In this document: piece by piece, positions 12,851-25,203 of the stretch
Position numbering within the stretch: the first letter of the stretch is position 1
How the letters are laid out: each line of letters starts with the position of its first letter
Source: Diorhabda sublineata
Taxonomy: Eukaryota; Arthropoda; Insecta; Coleoptera; Chrysomelidae
Assembly (NCBI RefSeq): GCF_026230105.1
Contig: NC_079478.1
Location: 6,401,653-6,465,652 of the forward strand
Reading direction: 5' to 3'
DNA length: 64,000 nucleotides
The notes under the pieces: generated by a model
The model's input: only the letters and a program-made list of their open reading frames with translations
What the model was told of the DNA's origin: nothing
Databases searched by the model: none
Program-made: the position numbers and the translations under genes

Positions 12851-12969
12851 TATGACGCTCATTGTAAAACTGAAACTGACAAACATTTATTTTAATAATC
12901 TGAATTGAATATCAAATTCATTTATTCTATAAGTCGTATGCAACATGTTTTTGCAAAAATCGACGTTAT

Positions 12970-13486
12970 CTTCTTCTTCTCATGCCGTCTTCTCATTGAA
13001 GGTTGGGCACCACGTTTTTAAATGCGTTTCTGTCCCTCACAACATGAAACAATTCCGACGGTGAGATTAGTCTATTCTCTTATATCACGGCGGCAGGATT
13101 CCTTCTTCCTGCCGATGCCTTTCTTCCCTTCTACTCTACCCTGCATTATCTTCTGTAGCAGTATTTGTTGTTACGTAAGATGTAAGATGTTTTCCTCATC
13201 TCAATAATTGTCAACAAATTTCTTTTGCGACTGATCCTTCTTAGTACTTCATTGTTGGTGATTCTTTCAGTCCTGGGTATCTTCAGGATCTCAAATGCCT
13301 CAATTTTTTGATCATTTAGGCTTTCAAGGCCCAGGTTTCTTCTCCGTACAGCAGTACTGACCATACATGACATTCCATGAATCCTATTCTGATGGATAGG
13401 TTTAGATTTATGTTGGCAAACATTGAGGAGTACTTGACAAATGCCTTTCGAGCCATATCAATTTTGATCTTGATTTATTCGACGTT
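12970..13486 (-). pseudogene. LINE ORF2 C-terminal portion
   Basis: The minus strand reads EIKIRIDMARKAFVK-like residues, then NLNLSIRIGFMECHVWSVLLYGEETWAL. A frame shift leads to KIEAFEI...RITNNEVLRRISRKRNLLTIIEMRKTSYI, then ILRNNKY, a basic Gly/Arg segment, and a tail like LFHVVRDRNAF...NLQ. This is the conserved post-RT region of many insect LINEs (YGxExWTL, TNxEVLRR, IRKTSYLGHILR, GRRxxSWLRNIR). It lacks the RT core and has multiple frameshifts. The same type of tail recurs on the plus strand at 48.96-49.32 kb. Confidence 0.8.
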
Positions 13487-14979
13487 ATACGTTTATATAC
13501 ATTTCCTACACTTCTCAAAAATATTTTAATAAATTCTATGCTGCTTAATGGATACCGCTTTAAAACTTCCATTGTAAATGGAAGAACTATATTGAAGATT
13601 ATGCAACCATTTCTAAAAGGTAATATTGCTGCAATAAACTTTTACGTTTATTACATTTCACGTTACTGGAAAAATCAATATTTACGATAGTCGTTGAAAC
13701 TTTTCAAGTAGCAGTTTTAATACCATATAAAGCTGAAATATTACAAAGAATGCAACTATAGCACCGCAATAATTAGACCTCTGGTAAACGCTTATTTATT
13801 CTGTTTCGCTAATCACCTCCAGAACTTGAAATTATCCTGTGATGTTTGTTTGTAAATACAAATATTTACGTTGTACACAGACATGTTAAGCATGTAAAAG
13901 TGCCTTAAAGCGAAAAAGAGGTTTAAATGGTAATTCTGGAATCGATTTCGTGCTACTCATTGAACCAAAGAATGATTTAATGAACACCCGCATGCTATTC
14001 GGCCTCCGGGAGCACTTGATGACGATAATTTACACCAAAGAGGATGTGAAATAATTTTTATTGGATTACGCCCTTCTAGGCACTTACGAAGCCGTGTAAG
14101 GACTAATTATTTATTTCTTTAGATGAACGCCCACGATTATGAATGGATTAATCAATATACAGAGCTCCTTTGGTAGTTTTACGGAATAATAGATTGAGTG
14201 TACTAAAGCGATAGAGAACGACAAATAGTGAATTGCTACATTTGAGTTTTATTCTAGTCGACAGCTAATCCTACTGAACATCATCTTGGAAATTTATTTA
14301 GATCGTTATCCAATTAATGAAACGCATGATTTACAGATAATATTCGACATTTCGTCTTTATGTATACGTTTAGATTTTTCAGATCAAACTTCTTTATGTA
14401 TAGAGTTGTAACCCAGAACCATTCCCAATCCGACCGGATCCTACCGGATTTCCATCGATGAAATCAGAATTATTTTCGCTTTCAGTTTCAAAATGAACTG
14501 TTACTTCATATAGGTAATTTATAAAAAATTTGGGTATATAAAATGTACTTTATCCAATGTAAAGATTAGACGAGAAAACGAAACGAGTAGCTCAGTCTTC
14601 CTAGTTTTCACTTTGACAGATAGATCAATTATTCAATTGAGTTAATTTATAAAATCTAACATAATTAACCTTAACGTAATTCACTGAGATTGATCACTAT
14701 TGTTAAGAGGGCTGACAATTAAGTTTTGAGAGATGGCAACACTGAAAACAATATGTCAAATCTGACATTACCATCATAAAGTTTGACATTTTTAAAGGTG
14801 AACGTAAAAAATTAAGTTGTTCAGCAATAGATGGCGCTGAGATAGATGTGTCGTATTCTGTCAATTTTTCGTGTAAAAACATGGTAAGCCGCATTATATT
14901 GGCGTCGATTTCCAATAGGAACTTTTGCTTGACAGTACGATATTTTTCGAAAGTAAAATGAATAACAAAAGTAGTCTAA
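13487..14979. other. spacer; possible mariner-like end at 14.70-14.93 kb
   Basis: Mostly nothing recognisable. The stretch starting near 14708 (GGGCTGACAATTAAGTTTTG) with several TTTGACA motifs resembles the 5' leader of some mariner-related elements. No transposase codons or matching opposite terminus were found, so I do not call an element. Confidence 0.3.
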
Positions 14980-15140
14980 AGGACTTTTCGGAAACTATGA
15001 TCGGGTTAATCGGGTCGCAGTCATGTGTTATGATCCTTTGTACCTGTGAAACTGTGATCTAAATCTCGTTTTGGGTTACGATCCGCAATCAAGTGATAGG
15101 TGATCTATCTGAACCCCGGTTATATTTTTCGAAAGGTCCT
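14980..15140. mobile_element. short TIR (MITE-like) element
   Basis: The left end AGGACTTTTCGGAAACTATG and the reverse complement of the right end AGGACCTTTCGAAAAATATA match at 16 of the first 20 positions, and further inward with gaps (CGGGTT). The 161-bp unit has no coding capacity. Flanks are TAA on the left and AAC/TAAC on the right, so the target duplication is ambiguous, depending on whether the first A belongs to the element. Confidence 0.55.
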
Positions 15141-18100
15141 AACGCTACCAATACTTCGCATTCGTACTTCACAGAATATATTTTTTTCATTAACACCAAT
15201 ATTTTATCAGGAAAATATTTTTTTGTTAGTAGCTACCAATCAATATCTATGGATAAACTTTAGGTAATTCAATACAAACCTTAAGTATGGACAAGAGCAC
15301 TAACATAAGTGTGAATTGGTCGAATTAATAGCCCTTTTGGGATACCAAAAACAAATTTTGTGAATTTAGTACCAAAATGTTTTATCCTATAAGCGCCTCA
15401 TATTTTTCAAGCCTTAAAGTTTAGAAAAAACAACACAAAAAATTGAATTCAGAAAAAAGTTAGTAACATTTGTAAATACGACCTTGAAGATCAACTGATA
15501 GGTTCCTTTCTCGAAATTGCAATGAGGAGAAAGTGGCAAAAGTTTTCATTTTATGGTGGGTCCCCAATTGAATCATAATTGAAGTTTTTTTCGTTTAGAA
15601 TTTTCGAATAAAGTTTTCCTACAAATTATTAGTTAGAAGATACTTTCGCTACACGTACAAAGGCATGGATTTTATTTATTCTAGAGTAGCTATTGCAAAT
15701 GACGGTTCTGAATGTTCAGAAAGAACTATCTCAAATCATTCAAACTTTTTCTTTTAATGCTATAAACTTTATATAAACTTTGATACTCTATAAAGAATAT
15801 TTTTTAAAATCTTATTATTCCAAAACTTATATTTATTCATAGCGAAAACACTGAACAGAAATCGGAAACGCAAACGCGTTTGTTTTCTCACATTTATTTC
15901 AAGCATCTGTAAAGATGTTTAAAACACTTTTTAGAATTTATTAGTGTTTACTTACGGGGAATTAGGAAAGTTAATTCGATCGACAGAAATTCTATTTCCA
16001 GAACCGATGTGTTGAGCATTCGCTTGAATATAAATAGATGATCAAGTGGCTATTAATGTTGATGTAGAATATGACTAACCTACTTCTTAACTCATTTGAA
16101 ATTTGAAAAACATAGAAATCTTGTTGATTAATTATTATCTGATACCAAATATTCAACAAACTTTCATCATAACTCGAATTTTTACTGAGACCAATATCAC
16201 CAGCTTCACAAAATTATTTGTCCTTGAAACTTAAGTCCGAAGCCCTTTAATTTTCCTAATAAAAAAATTATAAATAATAAATATGTATAAGATGTTTGCC
16301 TTAATTGCGAAAAAAATTTCTCAAATGATGAATAGTGAAGGGAAACAAGAATCTTTTAAAATAATCAATTGAATAATAATCAACGTACTTCCAGTGAGTT
16401 TAAACAACATAACGAATAGTCACCACAGTTGTAATATGGGGTTCTATGTTTATATTATGGTAAACAGACTAAGATGATGTTTTTTATTCTGCATTCTTAG
16501 TATACAGAAACTAAATACATATATCACAGTCAGTTAACAATGCTTCTAGACAAATCAAATCTCTTCCGAACAATTTTCAGAAGTTTAGTCTATTATAGAT
16601 ATTTAATTACAAAGCTTATCGGATAAAACGAAAACTCGGAAAGTTCTTGTTTACAAAATAATCATAAAAGTTGTAAGTGAACTTGCACCTTGGGAAAACT
16701 TGTAAATTATTCAAATTGTAGCATGTACATATCCACGCAATATTAAACACGATATGGCCTTTTATCTGAATAACAGTTATAGTATTGATAATTTGACTAG
16801 ATGCCTTTGGTAGCGTAACCGTCCAAACGTGAAGTTGTAGGAATTTCATTTATTTAATATTTTCAGTTAATAATTCTTCTCAAAGAATATTTTTATGTGC
16901 TAGCAAATTAGCGTTCTGATTTGATATTGAGGCGCAAAAGTTTTTCAAAATTGTGTATGTCGAAACTTAGTTTCGACATAGACAAATAGTGAAGGTCTCT
17001 CTTCAAACACAGATACGAATGACAGTTGTTTGTTTTAAGAAACATTATGATTCTACTGAGATTATCGGACAACGACTGTCCGCATGGTATAATAGTAGAA
17101 AACAGCTTTACATCCAAATATTGTAAACGGTGTGTTATTAAAAAAATGAAAATTAAGGTCTTATTCTTTGTTTGGCAACATAATATCATACAAAGATAGT
17201 TGTAATTCATGGAAATATGAAAGGAAGGAACAAGCACTTGTACCGCTGAGAGAAGACTGAAGTATGGTTAACTTATGATAATATATAATAGATCGCGATC
17301 AAGTGTGCGTACAGATCACATCTTATACAACAACTAAAAAGACATTTTCCTACTACCACTTATCAAAATGATAGATTGCACACTCATTTTTACCTAAGAG
17401 AGTAACTTATTTCACACATGTACTAAAAAATAATAAAACATACATGTATTGAAATGCTTCTTTTCCTTATGTTATATATAGTCTCGAACGATAGATGTAC
17501 TAAGCGAATACAATATGAATCTGGCTGGGTGCCGAAAAGCAAAAGGCCAAATTTAAGAAGACTGAAGAAGTAGACAATATGAGGTTATATTAGTGTTTAC
17601 AATAAAAATTGAAAGTTTGTTGTGTGAGATTTTTGTGTCCTGGATAGTGGCGTCAAAGAAACCATATTAATCCAGAATACCTAAAAATTTGTAGGAATAT
17701 TCGTAAAAGTCTCCCATTTTATTTCAAGGTTTCCAAAAAAGATCGTTTTTAAGGATTCATAGATTGAGACTACAGAAAGAGTTTATTGAACTTCACCTAA
17801 TGGAGATCCACCCATCCAAAGAATGAATAAAAATACAAAAGATGATGAAAATAATTCAGTTGTCTGCCTAAGTTTGTCAATTTGTCCGAGGTGACGAAGA
17901 ATATTGTTTTTTATATACATTACCAGGATTTGTAGTAAATACTTTGACTTTGTAATCTGTTTTAAAATGAAATCAACTCAATTTAATTTAAGTGTTGTCA
18001 AAATATCACTTAAATTTATGTGGTGTAATAATATCAAAAAAATTTATTAAAAAAATAGATATTAGATAACTTTCCTGATACAAATCACATAACGAGTCTA

Positions 18101-19984
18101 ACAAGAAATATTTCTGAAAAATGTATATATACTAGATTCCCTTTTGTTACAAAACAAACCAATGTTATCTAGCTTTTCTATCTCCAGATTGTACTTAATT
18201 TTATGCAATCTGTCCAAATGGATACAGAATATATCAACAAAACATGTATAAATTTTGAGTTAGCGGATTAAACTTCTATTGGATATAGTTTTTTTTTTAG
18301 TTTCTTCCGTGCTTCCAAAATTTTGACAATAGTATTATCATTATCTGTTGTTGTTTCTGGATCTCCATATACATTTCTCTATTTCATTAAGTTTCCAAAA
18401 TATTACCCTTCATGTATACTGGAATGATATCCTGAGCCTGCCTAATGCTTCTTTTAATTTTCACAGATTTCTCTTTTCATATTTTTTCATATATACATAT
18501 GTTATTTCGCTTTTTGTTTAAATTCTTGTTTGATTAATTTTTTTTTTTCAATTTTTCATTGAAATTTTATCTTTTTCATATATTATTTCTAGATGTATAC
18601 GTTAAAATATTCCTTAAACGAAAATATTCAATTACCTGATCAATATTCATTCTGTTTTATGCATCCATGCTAAAATAACATTCAGGTAACCAATAAACTA
18701 CCCGATCCCCTTATACCCTCAGTTTTGATTTCGTTAGGGAACACGTTTCGAATTCAGTGAATTCTAAAAGTCATTCGAGTGTATATTTTATCATGTCTCA
18801 GGAACTTTTCGGAAATATCTACAACTTAATTTCTCTTTTTCTGATTTTAATGAGTTTCTTCATTATTTTCAGTCCGTTTTCTCCAATAATGATAATATAA
18901 TAGAAATCAATTGATCATTCGCCATTTTCTTAATTTATTTATCACATTCTTTTCTTTGTTTCGTTGCTTGTTTTGATTTGGATTGTGAGGTACTTGAATA
19001 ATTCAAATTTTATTTTTATTTATTTATTCAGTGAATTCAATCAATTCTTCATACACTACAGAGAATATATCATAATAAAGAACAATAACATGAATGAAGA
19101 TTTTTTATATCTGACTGTCAAAAATTCTGCCAATTCAAATAATCTCGAATCGATATTAAGTTTAGTTTCTAGGAATCAACTATCGAAATGTTCGGTTTTG
19201 TTTTCCAAATATAGATTTAAAAAACTAAAAAACGCGCTTTTTTCAAACTATATTCATTTTTAACTTTTTAGTTTCATATGCTAGCGAATTTTTTAGTTTT
19301 CTCAAACTATATATCTCTTTCACTTTTTACTTTGTTTTATTTTCAAAAAAATATTATCTTTGTTCTAGTCATTAGTATTGTAAATCTCCAACAGGCTGTG
19401 AAATTCTTCTCGAACAACAAGGTGATCAATCCTAAAGTAATACTGATGCAGGTAGTATAGTAAATCTCCAACAGAGGGCAGACTATTGAAAAATTTGTCT
19501 CGATGTAAAAAAAAATTGGAACGATAATTTCTAAAAGAATTGCTGAAAAAAACAAATTTTTTTCACAGCGTGAACTGCATTTGTACCCACAACCGGCATA
19601 TCCGGAGGTTGACGCCTTAGCCCGCTCGGATAACGAACGCGATTAAAGTGATGGGATATACTAACAGTAATAAGCCAAAAAGGAGAGTTACAAACAACAA
19701 ACCTACATAGAAGTGAAGCTAATATAAGCCTGCTAAAACTTGATTAATTACGTTTAAAGATAAAAGTAAAATCAGCTGAATCAACTGTATAGTTTATATT
19801 ATAAGTAGAGGTAAATACAAGTATATATTAGTGACAATTAATGAAAATTTTTGAAATTCTGATAATGCAAAACCATTAATTATCTGTCTAACAATATAAA
19901 GGGGAATTTACGCCCTGTTAAAACTAGATTCTGTTACTTAGAAGAGTACAATTGCTTCACTTTATTTTAATCAATTTTTGTTTA
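15141..19984. other. long AT-rich interval without recognised gene
   Basis: No domain was recognised in the frames at 16616-16849 and 16908-17237 (minus) or 18964-19263 and 19278-19460 (plus). Two small structures are present: a 25-bp palindrome at 16956-16980 and a 22-bp near-identical direct repeat (19373-19394 and 19453-19474). Confidence 0.4.
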
Positions 19985-20720
19985 TTGACGGCGCAAACGC
20001 AGCCGTGACACCAAGAAAAATATACGTAATTTGAGGAAAAGTTAATGAGCGAACGGCACAGCGTTGTTTCAATCGCTTTAATAGTGGAAATTTGACGCTT
20101 GAAAAACTTTCGCGTTCAGGTCTTCAACCTGCTTGGAATATTGAGGTTATCAGGGAAGAAATAGAATACCAACCTAAGTACTAGCGCTTGCCGAACTCCT
20201 TTGAACATTCTAAAGATACCATACATCGTCATTTAAAATCATAGTGGATAGCTGATGCGATTTTACCAGGTTAGACAATATTAAATTACATATTGCGAAA
20301 GTTACGCGGAATAAGAACGGGCAACTTGGTAGTATTGAACTCATACAAAATCCAGCATTTACTCCAGACTTTGCACTTTCAGATTACTCATACTGAACAC
20401 ACTGCTTACACCACCATTACACCAACACTCATAATTACACTGTCTGATGTGCGTTTCGAAACTTATTTATCGAAAAGCGCGTGGGATAGTGTAAGTGTGA
20501 GTGTTGGTGTAGTGATAGTGTTAACAGTGTGTTCAGTATGAATATCGCCAACGGTTCCAGAAATTCCAACTGTCAGACTATTTATTCATATCCATAGCAA
20601 AATTCTTGCGTGGAAAAAATGTGAATACAAAGAAGATATTGATGGTTTCGCCTAGGTCTCAAAAAATTTGTTTAACGTTGAATGGAAACCATAGAATACG
20701 ATGGGCTATACTCAGAATAC
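19985..20720 (+). pseudogene. mariner transposase remnant interrupted by palindromic insert
   Basis: The plus strand reads GANAAVTPRKIYVI-stop-GKVNERTAQRCFNRF, then SGNLTLEKLSRSG, and KDTIHRHLKS. These are the first and second helix-turn-helix regions of a mariner transposase. The middle of the enzyme is gone. Near 20350 it resumes with PAFTPDFALSDYSY (third catalytic Asp region). A palindrome occupies 20389-20540. The frame continues with QRFQKFQLSDYLFISIAKFLRGKNVN, a second SDY-LF motif followed by the expected NFLxGK. The first two catalytic Asp regions are missing, so the copy is dead. Confidence 0.75.
20389..20540. mobile_element. 152-bp palindromic (foldback) repeat
   Basis: Left arm from 20389 and right arm ending at 20540 are inverted copies over about 75 bases. 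Both begin CATACTGAACACACTG outward and share TACACCAACACTCAYAMTTACAC, written here with ambiguity, then a GCGYTTTTCG-like centre. The arms differ at scattered positions, so it is not a recent hairpin. A shorter relative sits at 61793-61891. It could be transcribed into a stable hairpin RNA. It lies inside the mariner remnant, next to the SDY codons. Confidence 0.8.
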
Positions 20721-21784
20721 TAGGGCTTTTTTTTGCATGATTTTTTCTTAAACAAAATGAACATTGAAAACTGATAATATTTACGAGATAGTCTTTATAT
20801 ATACTCACTATAAATAAAAATAATCAAATCGTTATAACAACTGTTATATAATGAATGTTACAAGACAAAATATTGTATTGTATATCTACATATGTTATAA
20901 ATTTGAGACGGAAGTATTACATCACAAAATCACACCACATTAATTTGAAATGAATTAATTAATTTACCAATACTGTCTGCTAGGTTAAAAATAGCTAAAT
21001 GTGAAAAAACCACAGACAAATAACTATCAACGTGTGTTATATATATTTTTGGAACCGATACCCTCTAATTATATAAGTGAGTAGGTGGAAACGAAACATG
21101 TTTCTTCCGTTATCTATGAGTGAATTACAGTTATTTCATCGAGTTGTTTATTAGTGAATAATTTTAAATATGCATGCATTATACACACAATCCATAAGAA
21201 AAAAGCTACTATTCTTTTATAAATAGAATCCCGAAACACACTGTATAGTCATAATAGCATATTGTTAAATAATAACTATTACTATAGTTACGAACATTAT
21301 AATCATATTACTCATGTCTTTGATAGAATATGTTCGTTCTCGTTGGACTTGTACAACAAAAGTTTCTATTCAACGTACATACAACCCCCATTCTTCAAAG
21401 TTTCTAGGGTCGCATTCATAGATGTTACTTCTCTCAATGGGATAATAATTATGACCTAGATATGTATGTTTGAATAAAACGTGAAACAATTAGAAATGTG
21501 AAAATAAAATAGGCGTTTGTGCTACAGTTGCTGCACTCTTTTGTTCGTTTATGTGGTCTAGTGACAATGCGCTCATATTCTATATATAAGTTCAGATAAT
21601 GCAGGAAAACTTTTTAGGAATATGATTCTATTTACGATCAAAGAACAGACGCTTTCATAATTTGAACGTTTGTAGCCATTTATATCAAAATCGATAGATT
21701 GCTTCATCTATTTATCTGACCCTTCATCGTGAAACGTCGAATTTCATTATTTTCACGAAAAAAATTCAATTGAGTGCAAGATAA
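20721..21784. other. AT-rich spacer
   Basis: No gene or element terminus was recognised. The 65-codon frame at 21262-21459 lacks motifs. Confidence 0.35.
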
Positions 21785-21885
21785 GACCCTCCGCACACGG
21801 GTCTACTCATTTGCAATTTGACTGCGCAATGTGCAACCGGATTCGTGTAATCGGAGTTGTGCAGCCTGTTTGCAACAGGAGGGCC
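21785..21885. mobile_element. Harbinger-type MITE, degenerate copy
   Basis: Begins GACCCTCCGCACACGGGTC directly after TAA (21782-21784) and ends near GCAACAGGAGGGCC. The first end is almost the same as that of the clearer copy at 22115-22246. The right end retains only GGAGGGCC, and a TAA after it is not preserved. No coding capacity. Confidence 0.4.
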
Positions 21886-22114
21886 ATGTATGCAACTTCA
21901 GTCCGCAGCTCTCAGCTGATAGTCAGTTTCATTTGGCAACAGAGTTCCGACGAGTGAAATTATATTTCTATAAGTTTACTTTATGTAGTGCTAGTTTTTG
22001 AAAATGCTTTCTGGCAGTAGTGAGTGTGAGGAAGAAACATTTCACGATTCTCCACCTCTTCAACAAAAGAAATATTAATTGATGAAGATTGATCACTCAT
22101 TTCAAATAAAATAA

Positions 22115-22246
22115 GGCCCTCCGCACCCGTGGTCTTCTATTGTACGACACGAAATTACGCGACTGAGATTGCAGGCGACCGAGAGCTGGGCGCAATTCCC
22201 GTCGATAACTCGAATTTCAAATGTGTCGACCAGTGTGCGGAGGGCC
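22115..22246. mobile_element. Harbinger-type MITE with TAA target duplication
   Basis: A 132-bp unit starting GGCCCTCCGCACCCGTGGTC and ending GACCAGTGTGCGGAGGGCC, imperfect inverted ends of about 20 bp. It is flanked on both sides by TAA (22112-22114 and 22247-22249), the three-base target duplication typical of PIF/Harbinger elements. There is no open frame. The unit is GC-richer than its surroundings, and a diverged relative lies 330 bp to the left. Confidence 0.75.
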
Positions 22247-22249
22247 TAA

Positions 22250-22571
22250 CTCGCAGATATTGACTGCCTCAAGAGCTGCAGATAAACATTTTGTATGTAC
22301 TAATTTGCTGTAAGTATACGTCGATATTCAAGCTTAAATGCTTATCCTGTATTAGTAAAGAGACTACTATTTTAGACTAGTTTCAAACATATAAAGTAGA
22401 GTCGTTTAGATATTTCAACTGTAATTTATTCATCATCGTCATCAAGCCTTTCTATCCTTTGGATTATGGCTATCGCTTATAGCGTTTTAAAATCCTTTTT
22501 TGAGGTGGATTACTTTCAGTTTCAGTATCTTTTGTTTTCTTTAGAGTTTATCCTTCGTCTTGCCTTCTTTT
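22250..22571. other. spacer, possibly LINE 3' untranslated sequence
   Basis: Lies just downstream (on the minus strand) of the LINE tail at 22572-22690. No independent feature recognised. Confidence 0.3.
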
Positions 22572-22690
22572 TTTGTTATTTTCCATTCTTTTCGGTTCCG
22601 GAATTTTGCTCTCCAGGTCTCTATATTAAGTGCTCTTATGTCCTCCTCTATTTCGTTTCTCCAAGTCTTTCTCGGCCTAGCTCCTTGGCC
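22572..22690 (-). pseudogene. LINE extreme C-terminus
   Basis: The minus strand reads GARPRKTWRNEIEEDIRAL and then NIETWRAKFRNRKEWK in one frame. This matches the last conserved stretch of many insect LINE ORF2 proteins (GRPRxxWxDxIxxDIxxLGIxxWxxxAxDRxxWR). Nothing recognisable as LINE lies upstream, so it is a 5'-truncated copy of the kind left by incomplete reverse transcription. Confidence 0.6.
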
Positions 22691-24982
22691 ACAATGATGC
22701 GAAATTGACATGCTGCTATAACATTTTGAACATAATTTTTCGGATAATAAACTGCATTCGAATTAAGGTAAAATAATCAATGCAACTCAAAATTTCATTG
22801 AGAAACAATTTGTACTAAAAATAAGACGAAATGCACGGAACTTAATCGTTCAACTGACTATAGTCTAACAAACTAAAAATGAAATTAGTCACCGACATTA
22901 TCGCTACATCCAAACAATCTGTTGCAGTTCCTTTATGATGAGGTAGCGATGGAAAGTACCTCATTAAAACGATTTGGGACCAATATGAATAACGACTGAT
23001 ACAATAACCTTATCCCCGTAAAAATATTATTCCCATGCTCAGATTTCCCTTTTCGTAATTAGTTGTATTTGTAACGAAGGGAAAAAACTATTCTCGTATA
23101 GGGGTTAGTTCCTCATAAAGTACATGACTTGTGAAACATAATATTGCTTCACGGAAATTATTATCGGATTAACCCAATCATGATCTGATTATTCGGGAAG
23201 TAATCCGGATCACTATCGTTCGGAAATTGAATGAAGTAATCATAGCCATATGATGGGATCCTTTCTACTCATACTTATTAATTCATAAGAGCAGCTAAAC
23301 TGAAGCTTGCAGTTTCTCCACTTCAAAAAATTAAACGAAATCACTATAACTGTTCATTTGCTAAACCTAGAATATATCATACAACTGAATAAAGGTCTAT
23401 ATCACAAAAAATTCATACAGTTTTGAACATAAAATAAATAAAAACAACACATGAAACTAGAAGAATAAAAATAAAAGACTTCTCTAGGGTATATTTTAAA
23501 TATGAAAGCTCCACATAAAATCGAGCGCAACGATCGAAAAATGTGATAAAAGCTGAAAGGTGATATTTATGACGAAGAATCATAGTTTTTGAAAAGTTCT
23601 AATATTAAAAAAAATAGAATGAAAGTGAAACTACACCGAAAATGAATGGCTCATTGTTCTTGTATCTGACTAAAGTATCAATTCTCGGCGTTACACCAGT
23701 TGCAACAGAACAGACACAAGATAAAGAAGAAAACTCGGATATTCCACTGCATTTTTCACCCACAATTCATATGTACTCTTTGATTATCACTCGAATTCTA
23801 AACTTTAATTTCGTTTCTTCAACTATCCTCGAGTTTTCATTTCCTTTTTCAATTAACAGATTGATTTTCGATTCACAAAACTTTTTATGGCAGTTAGTAC
23901 TACTATAAAGCCATAAAAAATCATTTGGGTATTCCGAGAAATTATTATTTAAAAAAAACATTTTCCTTGATGCACTAGTATCATAACGCGTTTTCCAAAT
24001 CGTCAACCTTATTATAGCAGCTAAACATTGCATCATTGTTACCGTGAAGGCTCAGATTGAGTTCAATTATCAAAGAAAGTTTGTCTGATAGATACGAAAG
24101 CCATTTCTTGTTAGAAGCCTGTCTGCTTAATGATTTTCTGTCTTGATTTAAGCAGCTGCATCTCGCTTAAAAATCCCGAAATTTGCATAACATCTGGTGA
24201 TAAGAAACTTCCGACTAAGTTTACACTCCCAGTTGGTGTTTTTCAGTTGTGGGGACAATTTCACTGCTTCTAAATGTACACGATGAATATACAGTGTGTG
24301 AAAGATAATAGTTCTTAATATTTATCTAAGTATGAATAACAATAAATATCATTATATTCTTTCGTTCCTTTCAAAATAACAGTATATTCCTTTTTTATAG
24401 TGGCCGTACCAGTGTGAAAATTAGCTTTCCCGCAGCTGTGATTGGTAACAAAACGGCCAAAGATCATTAAATATAACACCACAAAAACGATTTGACATGA
24501 ATTACTATCATATTTTCTTGTTGGTGTGAGTTGGCAGCGCTTTGACTGAAAACAGACATCTCACTCTCACAAAATCCACCGATCTTTTACTTACAATAAG
24601 CACTATTGAACCGAGCTTAATAATTTTGTTTTTGTATGAATATTTATCAATTACTGAACTGTTGGTCGAGGTATGTTTGGTAGTTTCTCTTTAGCAATTT
24701 ATAACTTTTGTTCTACAAGAATTTTTGGGCCTTAGCAGATCGCTAGTGCCACTTGAAACGGATTGTGACCGTATCTGAGGTCACTGATTTGGATCTGAAA
24801 TAATCTATTCAGTACCCTCATAACTCGCGTCCACCTGTCTGTTGGCATGCAAGCTGATTTTCATCATCCCAACTATTTCTAAAGAACCGTCGATGAGAAC
24901 ACAAGACTTATCGCAAACACTTTTGAATATTTATCACCATATCTCCGCGAATTTGTTGAATTTCTGATTTGAAAAAATAATA
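22691..24982. other. spacer without recognised gene
   Basis: Overlapping frames at 23642-23908 (plus) and 23767-24036 (minus) have no motif. No terminal repeats were recognised. The stretch at 24.40-24.60 kb is somewhat less AT-rich but unassigned. Confidence 0.35.
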
Positions 24983-25203
24983 TAAGGCTATGCAAAATCA
25001 TCGAACCGAAACTGTCAATTGTCAACATTGAAATGGCTAGAGTCACATTTAAGGAAGTTAAAGTTGTCCACTCCAGAGCGTTCCGAAAGTGTTTTGCAGT
25101 ACGGAACTGTCAACTGTCACTACATGGGACACTCAAAACGCAACTTTCGGTATGTAAATGAATACAGAACGAACAACTTTCAGAAGGCGTCGTCTCAAAA
25201 ATA
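24983..25203 (+). repeat. dispersed repeat, copy 1
   Basis: About 210 bp here match the reverse complement of 57271-57478 with scattered substitutions: TATGCAWAATCATCGAA at one end, then GCGTTCCGAAAGTGTTTTGC, GCAACTTTCGGTATGTAAAT, and GGCGTCGTCT at the other. Homology stops sharply at both ends. In the second copy the end reads ATGGCGTCGTCT and opens a short frame; here the ATG is AAG. It is probably the 5' leader of an unidentified mobile element. Confidence 0.75.

Noticed and set aside
16908..17237. 109-codon frame on the minus strand
   Set aside because: Composition follows local AT richness, no domain, no initiation or splice context.
18964..19263. 99-codon frame on the plus strand
   Set aside because: Phe/Ile/Asn/Ser-rich from AT bias; no motif.
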